Below the pieces are notes generated by a model. That model was not told the DNA's origin. It made no database searches and saw nothing but the letters and a program-made list of their open reading frames with translations. A DNA stretch of 64,000 nucleotides, taken from Streptomyces clavifer (GTDB lineage Bacteria > Actinomycetota > Actinomycetes > Streptomycetales > Streptomycetaceae). The first letter of the stretch is position 1. Every line of letters starts with the position of its first letter. Made by a program: the position numbers and the translations under genes. The DNA is taken from assembly GCA_014651175.1 (NCBI GenBank), contig BMWJ01000009.1, forward strand, positions 264,371-328,370. Direction: 5' to 3'. This document shows positions 8,893 to 17,560 of the stretch, piece after piece.

Positions 8893-9515
8893 CCCCGCCC
8901 CGGACCGGGCGGGACTGCTCGTCACGAGGCGGTACCGGGCGACGGCCCACCGGTCGCGAGCCCCGCTCCCGGCCGCCCCGCCCGTCACCGGGAGGGGCGG
9001 CCGGACGGCCGCCTGCCTGCCTGCTGCACGGCGCGGGACTCGGGGAAGCCCGGCCCTCCACCCGGCCGGGCACGGGCGAGCAGCTCACCGCTGGGACCGC
9101 ACGCCCGGCAGCCCGCCCGTCCTGCAGCCCGATCATGGCGGGGCAGCCTCCGGAGGGACTACGCGGCGCGGGCTCGTCCCCCCGTGCCCAGCGTTGCAGC
9201 GGCCTTCATCAGGGGGCCCTCCCCCGTGCCTGCCGTCGCGGGGCCCGCCCCCCGCCCGCCGTCGTAAAAGCGCCTCCGGCAGCCGCTCGCCGCACGGGGC
9301 GGGACAGCCCCGCCCCGTCACACGGCCGGCCCCGGGCCGGTCCGCGCACCGCAGGGCCGGTGGGGCAGTGGGCCCGCCGCGGGGCCGGTCGGGGCGGCGT
9401 GCTCCTCGCAGGAACCGCTCGGCCCGCGCGTCACAGAGGTCCTGTCCGGTGGCCGGGTTCTCCTGGCGGCGGTCTGCGCCGTCCGGGTGGGCGCGGGGCG
9501 GTGGGCGCGCCAAAA
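8893..9515. other. Gene-free GC-rich stretch
   Basis: About 620 bases between the transglutaminase stop and its terminator. Several frames stay open on both strands, but they encode low-complexity Arg/Pro/Gly/Ala-rich peptides, lack family motifs and show no consistent ribosome-binding site. I see no RNA gene or repeat array. It may be a long 3' untranslated region or the remnant of a lost gene. Confidence 0.5.
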
Positions 9516-9553
9516 CGTGAGGGGCGGTCGCATTGCTGCGACCGCCCCTCACG
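9516..9553. terminator. Bidirectional stem-loop terminator
   Basis: Perfect 17-base arms (9516-9532 and 9537-9553) with a TTGC loop. It sits between the plus-strand moxR operon and the minus-strand DUF3040 gene, so it can serve both. It has no T-tract, as is usual in Streptomyces. Confidence 0.85.
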
Positions 9554-9643
9554 CATGAGGTCCCACGTCACGTGGCCGGAACACGCGGGCCGGACCCGGG
9601 TCGGGCGGTGGTGCCCCGCGCCGACCAGGGAACGGTGGTGCGT

Positions 9644-10051
9644 TCATTGGCCCTGTTCGTCGCGGCGGCGCTGCCACCGCTGCTCGATCCGGTTCATCAT
9701 CGACCGGCGTTGCCTGGGATGTCGGCGTTCGCCGCCGTCCCCGCTCCCGCTCCCTGCCGACTGCTGCTGCTCACCGGGCTTGGGCGCTTTGCGCCACCCG
9801 GTGACCGCCAGCACGGCGCAGCCCAGCATGACGAGGAATCCCACCACGCTGATCCAGATCTGCTGGGCGACCATTCCGGCCATGAGGAGCGCGATACCCA
9901 CCAGAAAACCGGCCACCGCCTGGTAGACCCGTCGCCGGGTGTACCTGCGCAGCCCGCTTCCCTCAAGCGCTGTAGCGAACTTGGGATCTTCGGCGTACAG
10001 CGCTCGCTCCATCTGCTCGAGCATTCGCTGCTCGTGCTCCGAGAGCGGCAC
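9644..10051 (-). CDS. DUF3040 small membrane protein
   Basis: A 135-residue protein opening with the family signature PLSEHEQRMLEQMERAL. Two adjacent membrane helices follow (about 43-85, QAVAGFLVGIALLMAGMVAQ and VVGFLVMLGCAVLAVTG), then a basic hydrophilic tail. The GTG start at 10051 is preceded by GAGGAG. A longer in-frame extension to 10147 has no such site and would add an unconserved basic segment. Genes of this family sit close to the division cluster in many actinobacteria, but no function is established. It is probably monocistronic, from the promoter at 10103-10131. Confidence 0.88.
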   Translation of the reverse strand: MPLSEHEQRMLEQMERALYAEDPKFATALEGSGLRRYTRRRVYQAVAGFLVGIALLMAGMVAQQIWISVVGFLVMLGCAVLAVTGWRKAPKPGEQQQSAGSGSGDGGERRHPRQRRSMMNRIEQRWQRRRDEQGQ

Positions 10052-10102
10052 GGAGTCCTCCTCGTCGTCGGCCGCGGGGGGCGACCGGTATGCGGCCCTT
10101 CC

Positions 10103-10131
10103 AGGATAGGCAGGGATTCGCCCCCGTGAAA
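10103..10131 (-). promoter_or_regulatory. Candidate sigma-70-type promoter of the DUF3040 gene
   Basis: Read on the minus strand: TTTCAC (10131-10126), 17-base spacer, TATCCT (10108-10103). This would give a leader of roughly 45 bases before the GTG. Found by eye only. Confidence 0.4.
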
Positions 10132-10329
10132 CCCGCCCTCTAGCCATAGCCAGTCCGGACCGCCATGTCGGCTCGGCTGCTGAGGCGTAGATTCCCCGAC
10201 CTCCGATCCGTCATGCCGGATGGTGTCACCCGATCATACGGGGCCCGCGCCCCGATCGGGTGTTCCGGGCGGTACTCCGTCTGCAGCTGCGTTGCTGATC
10301 AGCCGTGCTCCGGCTGCCCGCGCCACGGC

Positions 10330-11088
10330 TCAGACGCGCTTCTCGCCCAGAACGTGCAGCTGGGTCGCCACCGCGTGGAAGGCCGGCAGTTCCGCGACGG
10401 CTGCCTCCAGGCGCAGGAGCGCCTCCACGGCGCCGGGCTCGGTATCCACCAGAACGCCCGGTACGAGGTCGGCGAAGACCCGCACCCCGTGGACCGCGCC
10501 GACCTCGACGCCCGCGGCGGTGACCAGCTCGGTCAGCTGCTCGGCGGTGAACCTGCGGGGCACGGGGTCGCCCTCGCCCCAGCGTCCTGCCGGGTCCGTC
10601 AGTGCCTGCCGCGCCTCGGTGAAGTGGCCCGCGAGCGCCCGGGCCAGGACCGCACCGCCCAGTCCGGCACCGAGCAGGCTGAGCGCGCCGGAGGGACGCA
10701 GCGCCTCGACCGCGTGCCGTACGCCCTCTGCGGGGTCGTCCACGTACTCCAGGACCCCGTGGCACAGGACCGCGTCGTAGCCGGCGCGGTCCACCACCTC
10801 GAACAGGCCCAGGATGTCGCCCTGGACTCCGCGGACCCGGTCGGCGACCGCGGCCTCGGCGGCGCGCCGCTCCAGGGCGAACAGGGCGTTGGGGCTGGGG
10901 TCCACCACGGTGACGCGGTGCCCGAGCCGGGCGACGGGCACCGCGAAGTTCCCGGTGCCGCCGCCGGTGTCCAGCACGTCCAGGGCATCCCTGCCGGTCG
11001 CCTTGACCCGACGCTCGAGAGCGTCCTTGAGGACGTCCCAGACCACAGCGGTACGGAGGGAGGCACGGGGGCGCAGCTGGTCCGACAC
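10330..11088 (-). CDS. Class I SAM-dependent methyltransferase
   Basis: A 252-residue methyltransferase with a Rossmann fold. SAM motif I is LDVLDTGGGTGNFAVPVA (about 36-53), followed by the acidic VTVVDPSPNAL, the motif around GDILGLFE, and CHGVLEYVDDP, which resembles the post-I/IV region of ubiquinone/menaquinone-type methyltransferases. The substrate cannot be read from the sequence; small-molecule methylation is more likely than rRNA. The GTG start at 11088 has GAGGAG about nine bases upstream. The 3' neighbour DUF3040 has its own promoter region, so they are likely separate units. Confidence 0.85.
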   Translation of the reverse strand: MSDQLRPRASLRTAVVWDVLKDALERRVKATGRDALDVLDTGGGTGNFAVPVARLGHRVTVVDPSPNALFALERRAAEAAVADRVRGVQGDILGLFEVVDRAGYDAVLCHGVLEYVDDPAEGVRHAVEALRPSGALSLLGAGLGGAVLARALAGHFTEARQALTDPAGRWGEGDPVPRRFTAEQLTELVTAAGVEVGAVHGVRVFADLVPGVLVDTEPGAVEALLRLEAAVAELPAFHAVATQLHVLGEKRV

Positions 11089-11244
11089 GGCAGTTGACTC
11101 CTCGGCACGGTGCCGCCACGGACGGCGGAGCGTGAACAGTGCAGGTGGTTACGGGTGCTGTCCACCCTATTGCCTCGCACCGCCGTCCCGGCCCCCGCGT
11201 CGCGCCACCGGCGCGGGGGCCGTTCCCTTCACCGCCCGGGGCCG

Positions 11245-11766
11245 CTACCGGGGCCGGTCCCTCCGCGGCTGCGGCAGGACCGGCTGGAGCACCAGAAGCC
11301 GTTCGACCAGGCGGAGGAACATGGCCGCGTCGCGCAGCAGGTCGTCGGCGTCGCGGATGGTGGCCGCGCCGGGTATGCCCGCTTCCGCGCGGGCCCGGCG
11401 CCCGGCCCCGGAGGCGAACAGGGCGCTCCATTCGGTGAGTTCGGGGGCGATTTCCGGGAGGACCTCCCAGGCGCTGCGGATCCTCTCCCGGCGGCGCCTG
11501 CTGGTTTCGGGCCGGCCACGGGCGGCCAGCACGGCTGCTGCGGTGCGCAGCGCGGCCAGATGAGCGGTGGCGTAACGCTCGTTGGGCACGTCGAGGACGG
11601 CGGCCTCGTCCAGGCCGCTGTGGGCCTGGGCGAGCAGATCGAGAGCGGCGGGCGGCGCCGTGGTGCGGCGCAGAACGGGGTGGACGTCGGTTGCCGGACC
11701 GGTCAGTGAGGGTGCAGGGCTGCCTGCGCGGCGCCGCGGGGCAGCGGCTGCGGACGAGCTGGCCAT
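11245..11766 (-). CDS. SAV_6107-family HEPN-domain protein
   Basis: A 173-residue, largely helical protein. It has a low-complexity Ala/Ser/Pro start, then the SAV_6107-type HEPN region (about 45-150) with LDLLAQAHSGLDEA, NERYATAHLAALR and IRSAWEVLPEIAPEL. Within it RYATAH fits the R-x4-H pattern that forms the RNase site in catalytic HEPN proteins, although the usual polar residue after the arginine is Tyr here. The ATG at 11766 has a near-ideal AGGAGG site. There is no adjacent antitoxin-like gene; the neighbour across the divergent gap is the TetR-controlled ABC operon. Enzymatic activity is unproven. Confidence 0.8.
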   Translation of the reverse strand: MASSSAAAAPRRRAGSPAPSLTGPATDVHPVLRRTTAPPAALDLLAQAHSGLDEAAVLDVPNERYATAHLAALRTAAAVLAARGRPETSRRRRERIRSAWEVLPEIAPELTEWSALFASGAGRRARAEAGIPGAATIRDADDLLRDAAMFLRLVERLLVLQPVLPQPRRDRPR

Positions 11767-11996
11767 GACGAACCTCCTGTCGTCGTGTGACGGCTTCGTG
11801 GCCGTATGCATCCATCGTGACGGACACCACTGACAATCCCTCAGAAATACCCTCTGACCTGGCATTCCATGCATCCGGCCGACCGATTGCCCACCGGAGG
11901 GCAGGCCTGCGGGCCCGCCCCGCCCGGTGCGCGGCCGCCCGGCCCGCGGGAGCGGGGGCACCCGGCGTTGTGCATCGCCCGCGAGTTCGGGTAACT

Positions 11997-12022
11997 TTTT
12001 GCACTGACTGGTCAGTGCAAAA
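11997..12022. promoter_or_regulatory. TetR-type palindromic operator
   Basis: Perfect inverted repeat with 12-base arms: TTTTGCACTGAC (11997-12008) and GTCAGTGCAAAA (12011-12022), separated by TG. The core TGAC-TG-GTCA is typical of TetR-family sites. It lies 32 bases before the ABC gene's GTG, and the operon it precedes ends with a TetR gene, so autoregulation is likely. Confidence 0.8.
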
Positions 12023-12054
12023 GATCGATGGTCGGACAGAGGGGTGGGGTCGTC

Positions 12055-12840
12055 GTGGACAGCCCGCACGGGGCGGCAGTGAGCGCCGAGGACTTCGGAC
12101 TGGAGGGGCCCCGCGGCTGGGCCTTCCAGGGAGTGGACTTCACCGCGGATCCCGGATCGCTGGTGGCGGTCGAGGGCCCGTCCGGCTCCGGCCGCACCTG
12201 CCTGCTGCTCGCGCTGACCGGCCGGATGCGTCCCACCCGGGGCCATGCGGAGGTGGGCGGCCACCGCGTGCCCGGCTGGCTCGCCGCCGTCCGCGGGATC
12301 AGCGCGCTGGGACCCGTCCCCGGGGTGAACGACCTCGACCCCGCCCTCACCGTCGCCGAACACCTGCGGGAACGGGCACTGCTGCAGCGCCGCTTCGACG
12401 GTTCGGTGCGCTCCCTGCTGCGCCCCCGCGCCGAACGGGCCGCCACCGCACGGGCGGTGATCGACACCGCGCTGGAGGCCGCGGGGCTGGACCCGGCCGC
12501 GCTGCCGAAGGCCGGACGCACCTCCGTGCGGGACCTGGAGCGCATCGAGTCCCTGCGGCTGTCCGTGGCCCTCGCGCTGATGGGCCGTCCGCGGCTCCTC
12601 GCCGTGGACGACACCGACCTCAAGCTCTCCGCGGCGGACCGCGCCGCGGCCTGGAAGCTGCTGCGCGCCCTCGCGGACGGCGGGACCACGGTGCTCGCCG
12701 TGTGCAGCGAGGCCCCCGAGGGCGCGCTGACCGTCCGTACCGGAGCCCCGGCGGGGAACGAGAAGGCCGCCACCGAGGCGGACGACGACACGACCGAGGA
12801 GGAGACGGCCGATGCGATCGCCGAAACTGGCCGCGCTTGA
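12055..12840 (+). CDS. ABC-transporter ATP-binding-like protein with degenerate motifs
   Basis: A 261-residue protein with the layout of an ABC nucleotide-binding domain. The nucleotide motifs are all altered. Walker A reads GPSGSGRT (41-48) with Arg for Lys. The signature region RIESLRLSVALAL lacks LSGGQ. Walker B LLAVDD (181-186) has Asp for the catalytic Glu. The switch region VLAVCSEAP lacks His. The acidic tail is unstructured. I prefer GTG 12055 because GAGGGG lies eight bases upstream; ATG 12028 abuts the operator and has no site. It overlaps the YhgE-type gene by 29 bases. It is probably the cytoplasmic partner of that membrane protein, with weak or no ATP hydrolysis. Confidence 0.8.
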   Translation: MDSPHGAAVSAEDFGLEGPRGWAFQGVDFTADPGSLVAVEGPSGSGRTCLLLALTGRMRPTRGHAEVGGHRVPGWLAAVRGISALGPVPGVNDLDPALTVAEHLRERALLQRRFDGSVRSLLRPRAERAATARAVIDTALEAAGLDPAALPKAGRTSVRDLERIESLRLSVALALMGRPRLLAVDDTDLKLSAADRAAAWKLLRALADGGTTVLAVCSEAPEGALTVRTGAPAGNEKAATEADDDTTEEETADAIAETGRA

Positions 12841-14899
12841 GCTCAGGCGGTTCGGCAGGGGCCGGATGCCGCGTGCCGCACTGGTGGCGCTCCTGCTGCT
12901 GCCCCTGCTGTACGGCGCCCTGTACCTGTGGTCGTTCTGGGATCCCTACGGGCGGCTCGACAGGATCCCCGTCGCGCTCGTCAACGAGGACAGGGGCACG
13001 AGCACCGGGGGCGAGCACCTCACGGCCGGTGACGACATCGCCGGCCGGCTGCTCGACTCCAAGGTCTTCGACTGGCACGAGGTCGGCCCGGAAGAGGCCG
13101 GGAGAGGAGTGGAGGACGGGACGTACTACCTCTCGCTGACCATGCCCGCCGACTTCAGCAGGCGGGTCGCGTCCAGCGCGGGCGACTCCCCCGAGACCGG
13201 CGCCCTCCAGGTCCGTACGAACGACGCCAACAACTACATCGTCGGGCAGATCTCCCGGACGGTGTTCGCCGAGGTCCGCAGCGCCGCCTCGACGCAGGCC
13301 TCGCGCGGCTTCCTCGACCGGATCTTCATCAACTTCTCCGGCCTCCACGACGCGACGGCCAGAGCAGCCGCGGGGGCGGACGACCTCGAGAGCGGTGTCA
13401 CCAAGGCGAAGAAGGGGTCCGAGGACCTCGCGGACGGGCTCAAGGACGCCAAGTCCGGCAGCGGCACGCTGTCCGGCGGGATCATCAAGCTCGACAAGGG
13501 CGCGGGCGATCTGGAGACGGGGTCCCGGCAGGTCGCCGGCGGCACCCAGCTGCTCGCCGACGAGGTCAACAAGGTGGCAGCCGACGTACGTCCGTTCCTG
13601 AAGGACAACGGCAAGGCGATCGGCGACACCGCCCGGCTGGTCTCCGACTCGTCCGAGGCCGTACGGGACAATCTCGACCTGCTGGCCGAGACGGCGCCCA
13701 CCGCTTCCGCCGCCGCCCACACGGCCTCCGACGACCTGGCGGAGGTGTACCGCGTCCGCTGCGAGGAGCAGCCGCTGCCCGACCCGGGGGTGTGTCCCCA
13801 GCTGAAGCGCGCGACGACCGCGGCGGCCGATGTCGCCGGGGTCGCCGACGACGTGAACACGCTGGTCACCAAACAGAACGGCGATCTGACGAAGCTCCGC
13901 GCGCAGCTGACCACCCTGCAGAAGCAGGCGGACGCCCTCGCGAAGCGGTCACCGGACCTGGACACGGACCTGGAGTCCGCCGTCGCGAAGATCAACGCGC
14001 TCAACACGGGTGCCCACAAGGTGGCCAAGGGCGCCGACACGCTCCACACCGGGCTGGGCACGGCCAAGACCGGTGCCGGAGACCTGGACACGGGACTGGG
14101 GAAGCTCAAGAAGGGCGCGAAGAGCCTCGACAGCGGGCTGTACCGGCTCGGTGACGGCTCGGCGACGCTCGCCCAGGGTCTGAACGACGGCGTCGGCAAG
14201 ATCCCCGACTACGACAAGAAGGACCGCGACGACCGTACCGGCGTCATGGCCGACCCCGTGCGGCTGGCCTCCTCGTCGCTGCACGCGGCCCCCAACTACG
14301 GCACCGGCTTCGCCCCGTACTTCATCCCGCTCTCGCTGTGGGTGGGAGCGATGGTGGCGTACATGCTGATCCAGCCGCTCAGCCGGCGGGCGCTGTCGGC
14401 CGGGGCGCCGGCCTGGCGCATCGCGTTCGCGGGCTGGCTGCCGGTCGCCGCGATCGGCCTGCTCCAAGTCGTCGCCCTGATGTCCGTGCTGCACTGGCAG
14501 CTCGGCCTGGAGATGACGCACCCAGTCGGCACGATCGCTTTCCTCGCCCTGGTGACCTGCTGTTTCGCCGCGATCGTGCAGTGGCTGAACGCCCGCTTCG
14601 GCGCGGCGGGACGCATCCTCGTCCTGGCGGTGCTGATGCTCCAGCTGACCTCGGCCGGGGGCACGTACCCCGTGCAGACCAGCCCGGGCTTCTTCGGCGC
14701 GATCCACCCCTACCTGCCGATGACGTACGTCGTGGACGGGCTGCGCAGGCTGATCACGGGCGGCGGTCCCGGCCCGGTGTGGCAGGCCTGTGCCGTCCTG
14801 CTGGCCTTCACCGCGGGGGCCCTGGCCCTGACCGCGCTCTCGGCCCGCCGCAAGCAGGTGTGGACCCTGGACCGGCTGCATCCGGAGCTCAGTCTGTGA
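12812..14899 (+). CDS. YhgE/Pip-type membrane protein (ABC-2-like)
   Basis: A 695-residue protein with the YhgE/Pip plan. One N-terminal membrane helix (about 23-43, ALVALLLLPLLYGALYLWSF) is followed by the conserved RIPVALVNEDRGT. The long extracytoplasmic segment (about 60-500) is built of repeated Gly/Leu-spaced helical units such as DLADGLKDAKSGSGTLSGG and GAGDLDTGLGKLKKGAKSL. The C-terminal block has about five helices of the ABC-2 permease type (about 505-680). Relatives include the lactococcal phage infection protein Pip and type VII-secretion-associated EsaA-like proteins. Co-location with an ABC-like ATPase and a TetR repressor suggests an exporter or envelope-stress system. The substrate is unknown. 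Confidence 0.88.
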   Translation: MRSPKLAALELRRFGRGRMPRAALVALLLLPLLYGALYLWSFWDPYGRLDRIPVALVNEDRGTSTGGEHLTAGDDIAGRLLDSKVFDWHEVGPEEAGRGVEDGTYYLSLTMPADFSRRVASSAGDSPETGALQVRTNDANNYIVGQISRTVFAEVRSAASTQASRGFLDRIFINFSGLHDATARAAAGADDLESGVTKAKKGSEDLADGLKDAKSGSGTLSGGIIKLDKGAGDLETGSRQVAGGTQLLADEVNKVAADVRPFLKDNGKAIGDTARLVSDSSEAVRDNLDLLAETAPTASAAAHTASDDLAEVYRVRCEEQPLPDPGVCPQLKRATTAAADVAGVADDVNTLVTKQNGDLTKLRAQLTTLQKQADALAKRSPDLDTDLESAVAKINALNTGAHKVAKGADTLHTGLGTAKTGAGDLDTGLGKLKKGAKSLDSGLYRLGDGSATLAQGLNDGVGKIPDYDKKDRDDRTGVMADPVRLASSSLHAAPNYGTGFAPYFIPLSLWVGAMVAYMLIQPLSRRALSAGAPAWRIAFAGWLPVAAIGLLQVVALMSVLHWQLGLEMTHPVGTIAFLALVTCCFAAIVQWLNARFGAAGRILVLAVLMLQLTSAGGTYPVQTSPGFFGAIHPYLPMTYVVDGLRRLITGGGPGPVWQACAVLLAFTAGALALTALSARRKQVWTLDRLHPELSL

Positions 14900-14928
14900 G
14901 CGCGCCCGGACCTGTGAGAATCGTCGGT

Positions 14929-15540
14929 ATGGACAGCAGTAGCACCACGCGCCGCCAGGCCACGCGGCAGAAGCTCTACGAGGCGGCGGTGACCCTCATC
15001 GCGGAGAAGGGCTTCTCCGCGACGACGGTGGACGAGATCGCCGAGCGTGCCGGGGTGGCCAAGGGCACGGTCTACTACAACTTCAAGAGCAAGACCGAAC
15101 TCTTCGAGGAACTGCTGCGGCACGGTGTCGGGCTGCTGACGGCGTCGCTGCGTTCCGCCGCCGAGGAGACCGACGCGCGCGAGGGCACCCGGGTCGAGGC
15201 GCTGGACGCGATGATCAGGGCAGGGCTGGTCTTCATCGACCGCTACCCGGCCTTCACCCAGCTGTACGTCGCCGAGCTCTGGCGTACGAACCGCGCCTGG
15301 CAGTCGACCCTCCTGGTACTGCGCCAGGAGGCCGTCGCCGTGGTCGAGGAGGTGCTCCGGGACGGTGTGGCCAACGGTGAGCTCAGCGACGAGATCGACA
15401 TCCAGCTGACGGCCGCCGCGCTCGTCGGGATGGTGCTGGTGGCGGCCCTCGACTGGCAGGCCTTCCAGCCCGAGCGGACCATCGACGACGTGCACTCGGC
15501 CCTGTCCCTGCTGCTGCACGGCCGTGTCAGCGGGCGCTGA
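14929..15540 (+). CDS. TetR-family transcriptional regulator
   Basis: A 203-residue repressor. The N-terminal helix-turn-helix is complete (about 10-56: LYEAAVTLIAEKGF, TTVDEIAERAGVAKGTVYYNF, KSKTELFEELL). The C-terminal ligand/dimer domain is alpha-helical, as usual. The ATG at 14929 gives the normal family length. An in-frame GTG at 14896 overlaps the previous stop (GTGA) and would couple translation, so the true start could be there. As last gene of the operon headed by the perfect palindrome at 11997-12022, it most likely represses its own operon and is released by a ligand exported by, or toxic to, the cell. Confidence 0.9.
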   Translation: MDSSSTTRRQATRQKLYEAAVTLIAEKGFSATTVDEIAERAGVAKGTVYYNFKSKTELFEELLRHGVGLLTASLRSAAEETDAREGTRVEALDAMIRAGLVFIDRYPAFTQLYVAELWRTNRAWQSTLLVLRQEAVAVVEEVLRDGVANGELSDEIDIQLTAAALVGMVLVAALDWQAFQPERTIDDVHSALSLLLHGRVSGR

Positions 15541-15570
15541 GGCCCCCCGGGGAACACGACGGCGCACGAA

Positions 15571-15622
15571 GACGCCGGGCCGGTGGAATTCGATCCCCCT
15601 CGAATTCCACCGGCCCGGCGTC
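15571..15622. terminator. Terminator of the TetR/ABC operon
   Basis: Perfect 23-base arms (15571-15593 and 15600-15622) with a six-base TCCCCC loop, 30 bases after the TetR stop. Confidence 0.88.
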
Positions 15623-16008
15623 CTGGTGACTCCGCAGAACCCTCCCCGTGACCCCGTTCCCCCGTGGTCCCCGGGCTCTCCGTCGTACCCCCGTCGCGTC
15701 CGGAGCGCCGCACCGTTCCGCCGCCCCGTGCCGGCGGTCCCGGCGCTGCGCCCCTTCCGTGGTCCCCACTCTTCCGTCCGCAGCGGGCCCGGCCCATCCG
15801 TATCCGTACTCATCTCCTCCACTGGGTAGGGATACTCAGACCTGTGTGCCGGGGCCCACCTGCCCGGCCCGCGACGGGTCACGATCGTGTCCTCGGCCCT
15901 GCTCCCCCGGTGGTCACCGGACTTCCCGGGTTCACCGGCGCCCCGGCGGAACGGTCCGGCACCGGCCTCACGGACGACCTGCCGGCTCCACCCCTTAGGG
16001 TCTCTGAC
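15623..16008 (+). promoter_or_regulatory. Upstream region of the CrtI-like gene with leaderless -10
   Basis: Nearly 390 bases without a supported gene. The 3' end reads TAGGGT (15996-16001) followed by seven bases and the ATG at 16009, with no ribosome-binding site. That is the spacing of a leaderless transcript starting at or next to the A of ATG. No good -35 is visible. The rest is C-rich low-complexity sequence. Confidence 0.5.
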
Positions 16009-17526
16009 ATGGCACGAATTGCGGTGATCGGCGCCGGGACGGGCGCGATGGCGGCGGCTGCGCGGCTCGCCGTGGCAGGCCACCGGGTGACGGTGTACGA
16101 GCGGTCCGGCACGCACGGCGGCTCGCTCGGCCGCCATGCCCGGGACGGCTTCGTCTTCGACACCGGCCCCTCGCTGCTCCATCTCCCGGCGGTCTACCGC
16201 GATCTGTTCGTGAAGACGGGCAAGGAGCCCCTGGAGCAGTGCGTCACGCTCACCCAGGTCGATCCGGCGAGCCGCCATCTCTTCGCGGACGGCACGGCGG
16301 TGTCGCTGCCCAACGCTTCACGGGCCGGCGTGGTCGGCGCGCTGGACGAGGCACTCGGGGCGGGCGCGGGGGCCCGCTGGGGGGAGTTCATGGACCGGGC
16401 GGGAACCGCCTGGGACCGGTCGCGCAGGCCCCTCCTGGAGGAGCCCCTGCGCGACGACCGGCAGGCGCTGGGCCGGGACCCCTACCCGGCGGTGCGCCGG
16501 CGGAGGCTGCTGCGTCCCGCCCGGCAGGCGGGGACGGTGGCGGAGGTGGGCCGCCTGGAGCTGACGGATCCCCGGCTGGCGGCCCTCCTGGACGGATACG
16601 CCCTGTCGTACGGCCTGGACCCCCGCCACGCACCGGCCGCCGCGGCCCTCCTGCCGTACATGGAGGAGACCTTCGGAAGCTGGTACGTCGCCGGGGGGAT
16701 GCGGGCGCTCGCCGACGCGGTCCACGAGCGGTGTCTGGCCCGTCGTGTGACGTTCGTCTTCGGCGCCGAGGTGGTCCGGGTCGCCGAGAAGGACGGCCGG
16801 GCCGCGGGCGTCGAGCTGGCGGACGGCACGGGCGTGGAGGCCGACCACGTCGTGCTGGGTGCGCAGCCGCGCCCCGGGCTGCTGCCCGGTCAGGAGCGGT
16901 GGCCGGGCGCGGTGTCCGGGGATCTGCCGGGCGTGCGGCACCACGGGGCGCCGGGTCGCTTCCTGGTCCTGCTCTCGCTGCGCGGCGCCCGGGAGCCCGG
17001 TGCCGTGCACCGGACCGTGGTGCACCCGGCGGACGGGGCGTCGGAGCAGGAGGCGGTGTTCGGGGGCCGGACCGCGGAGCGGCCCACGGTGACGGTCCTG
17101 CGTCCGGACGACCCGGCCACCCGCCCGGACGAGGAGCACGAGGCGGTGACGCTGATGGCAACGGTGGCTCCGCACGGACCGGTCGACTGGACGGACACCG
17201 CGCTGTGCGAGCGGTTCACGGACACGATGATCGGCCGGGCCGCCGAGGCCGTACCGGGCCTGCGCGAGCGGATACTCCGCTCCGAGGTGCGCACCCCGGT
17301 GGACACCGAGGCCGACACGGGCGCCGAGGGCGGTTCGGTGCCCGCTCCGGCCCTGGCGGGCGCGGGCGGCGCCTACCTGCACGCCGGGAACCGCACACCG
17401 CTGCCCGGCCTGTACCTGGCCGGCGGCTGGTCACATCCCGGTGGCGGACCGGCCCACGCGGGGATGTCGGGTGCCCTGGTCGCCGGACTCGTCGTGGAGG
17501 GCGACGGCTTCCGCGGCTCGCAGTGA
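16009..17526 (+). CDS. CrtI/phytoene-desaturase-like FAD oxidoreductase
   Basis: A 505-residue flavoprotein. The N-terminal dinucleotide-binding motif is IAVIGAGTGAMAAAARLAVAGHRVTVYE (about 3-30; the third Gly of GxGxxG is Ala, GAGTGA), and the desaturase-type FDTGPSLLHLP follows. The C-terminal FAD signature is LYLAGGWSHPGGGPAHAGMSGALVAG. Relatives act on carotenoids or other polyprenoids, but there is no crt cluster here, so the substrate is unknown. The start is the ATG at 16009 with a TAGGGT -10 seven bases ahead and no ribosome-binding site. It is convergent with the Tyr/Gln-rich membrane protein gene. Confidence 0.85.
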   Translation: MARIAVIGAGTGAMAAAARLAVAGHRVTVYERSGTHGGSLGRHARDGFVFDTGPSLLHLPAVYRDLFVKTGKEPLEQCVTLTQVDPASRHLFADGTAVSLPNASRAGVVGALDEALGAGAGARWGEFMDRAGTAWDRSRRPLLEEPLRDDRQALGRDPYPAVRRRRLLRPARQAGTVAEVGRLELTDPRLAALLDGYALSYGLDPRHAPAAAALLPYMEETFGSWYVAGGMRALADAVHERCLARRVTFVFGAEVVRVAEKDGRAAGVELADGTGVEADHVVLGAQPRPGLLPGQERWPGAVSGDLPGVRHHGAPGRFLVLLSLRGAREPGAVHRTVVHPADGASEQEAVFGGRTAERPTVTVLRPDDPATRPDEEHEAVTLMATVAPHGPVDWTDTALCERFTDTMIGRAAEAVPGLRERILRSEVRTPVDTEADTGAEGGSVPAPALAGAGGAYLHAGNRTPLPGLYLAGGWSHPGGGPAHAGMSGALVAGLVVEGDGFRGSQ

Positions 17527-17560
17527 GCCGCGGACCGCGCGTCGGGGTCCGGCCGGCCGG

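Noticed and set aside
8804-9552. Possible genes in the gap after the transglutaminase gene
   Set aside because: Open frames on both strands give only Arg/Pro/Gly-rich peptides without ribosome-binding sites or recognisable families.
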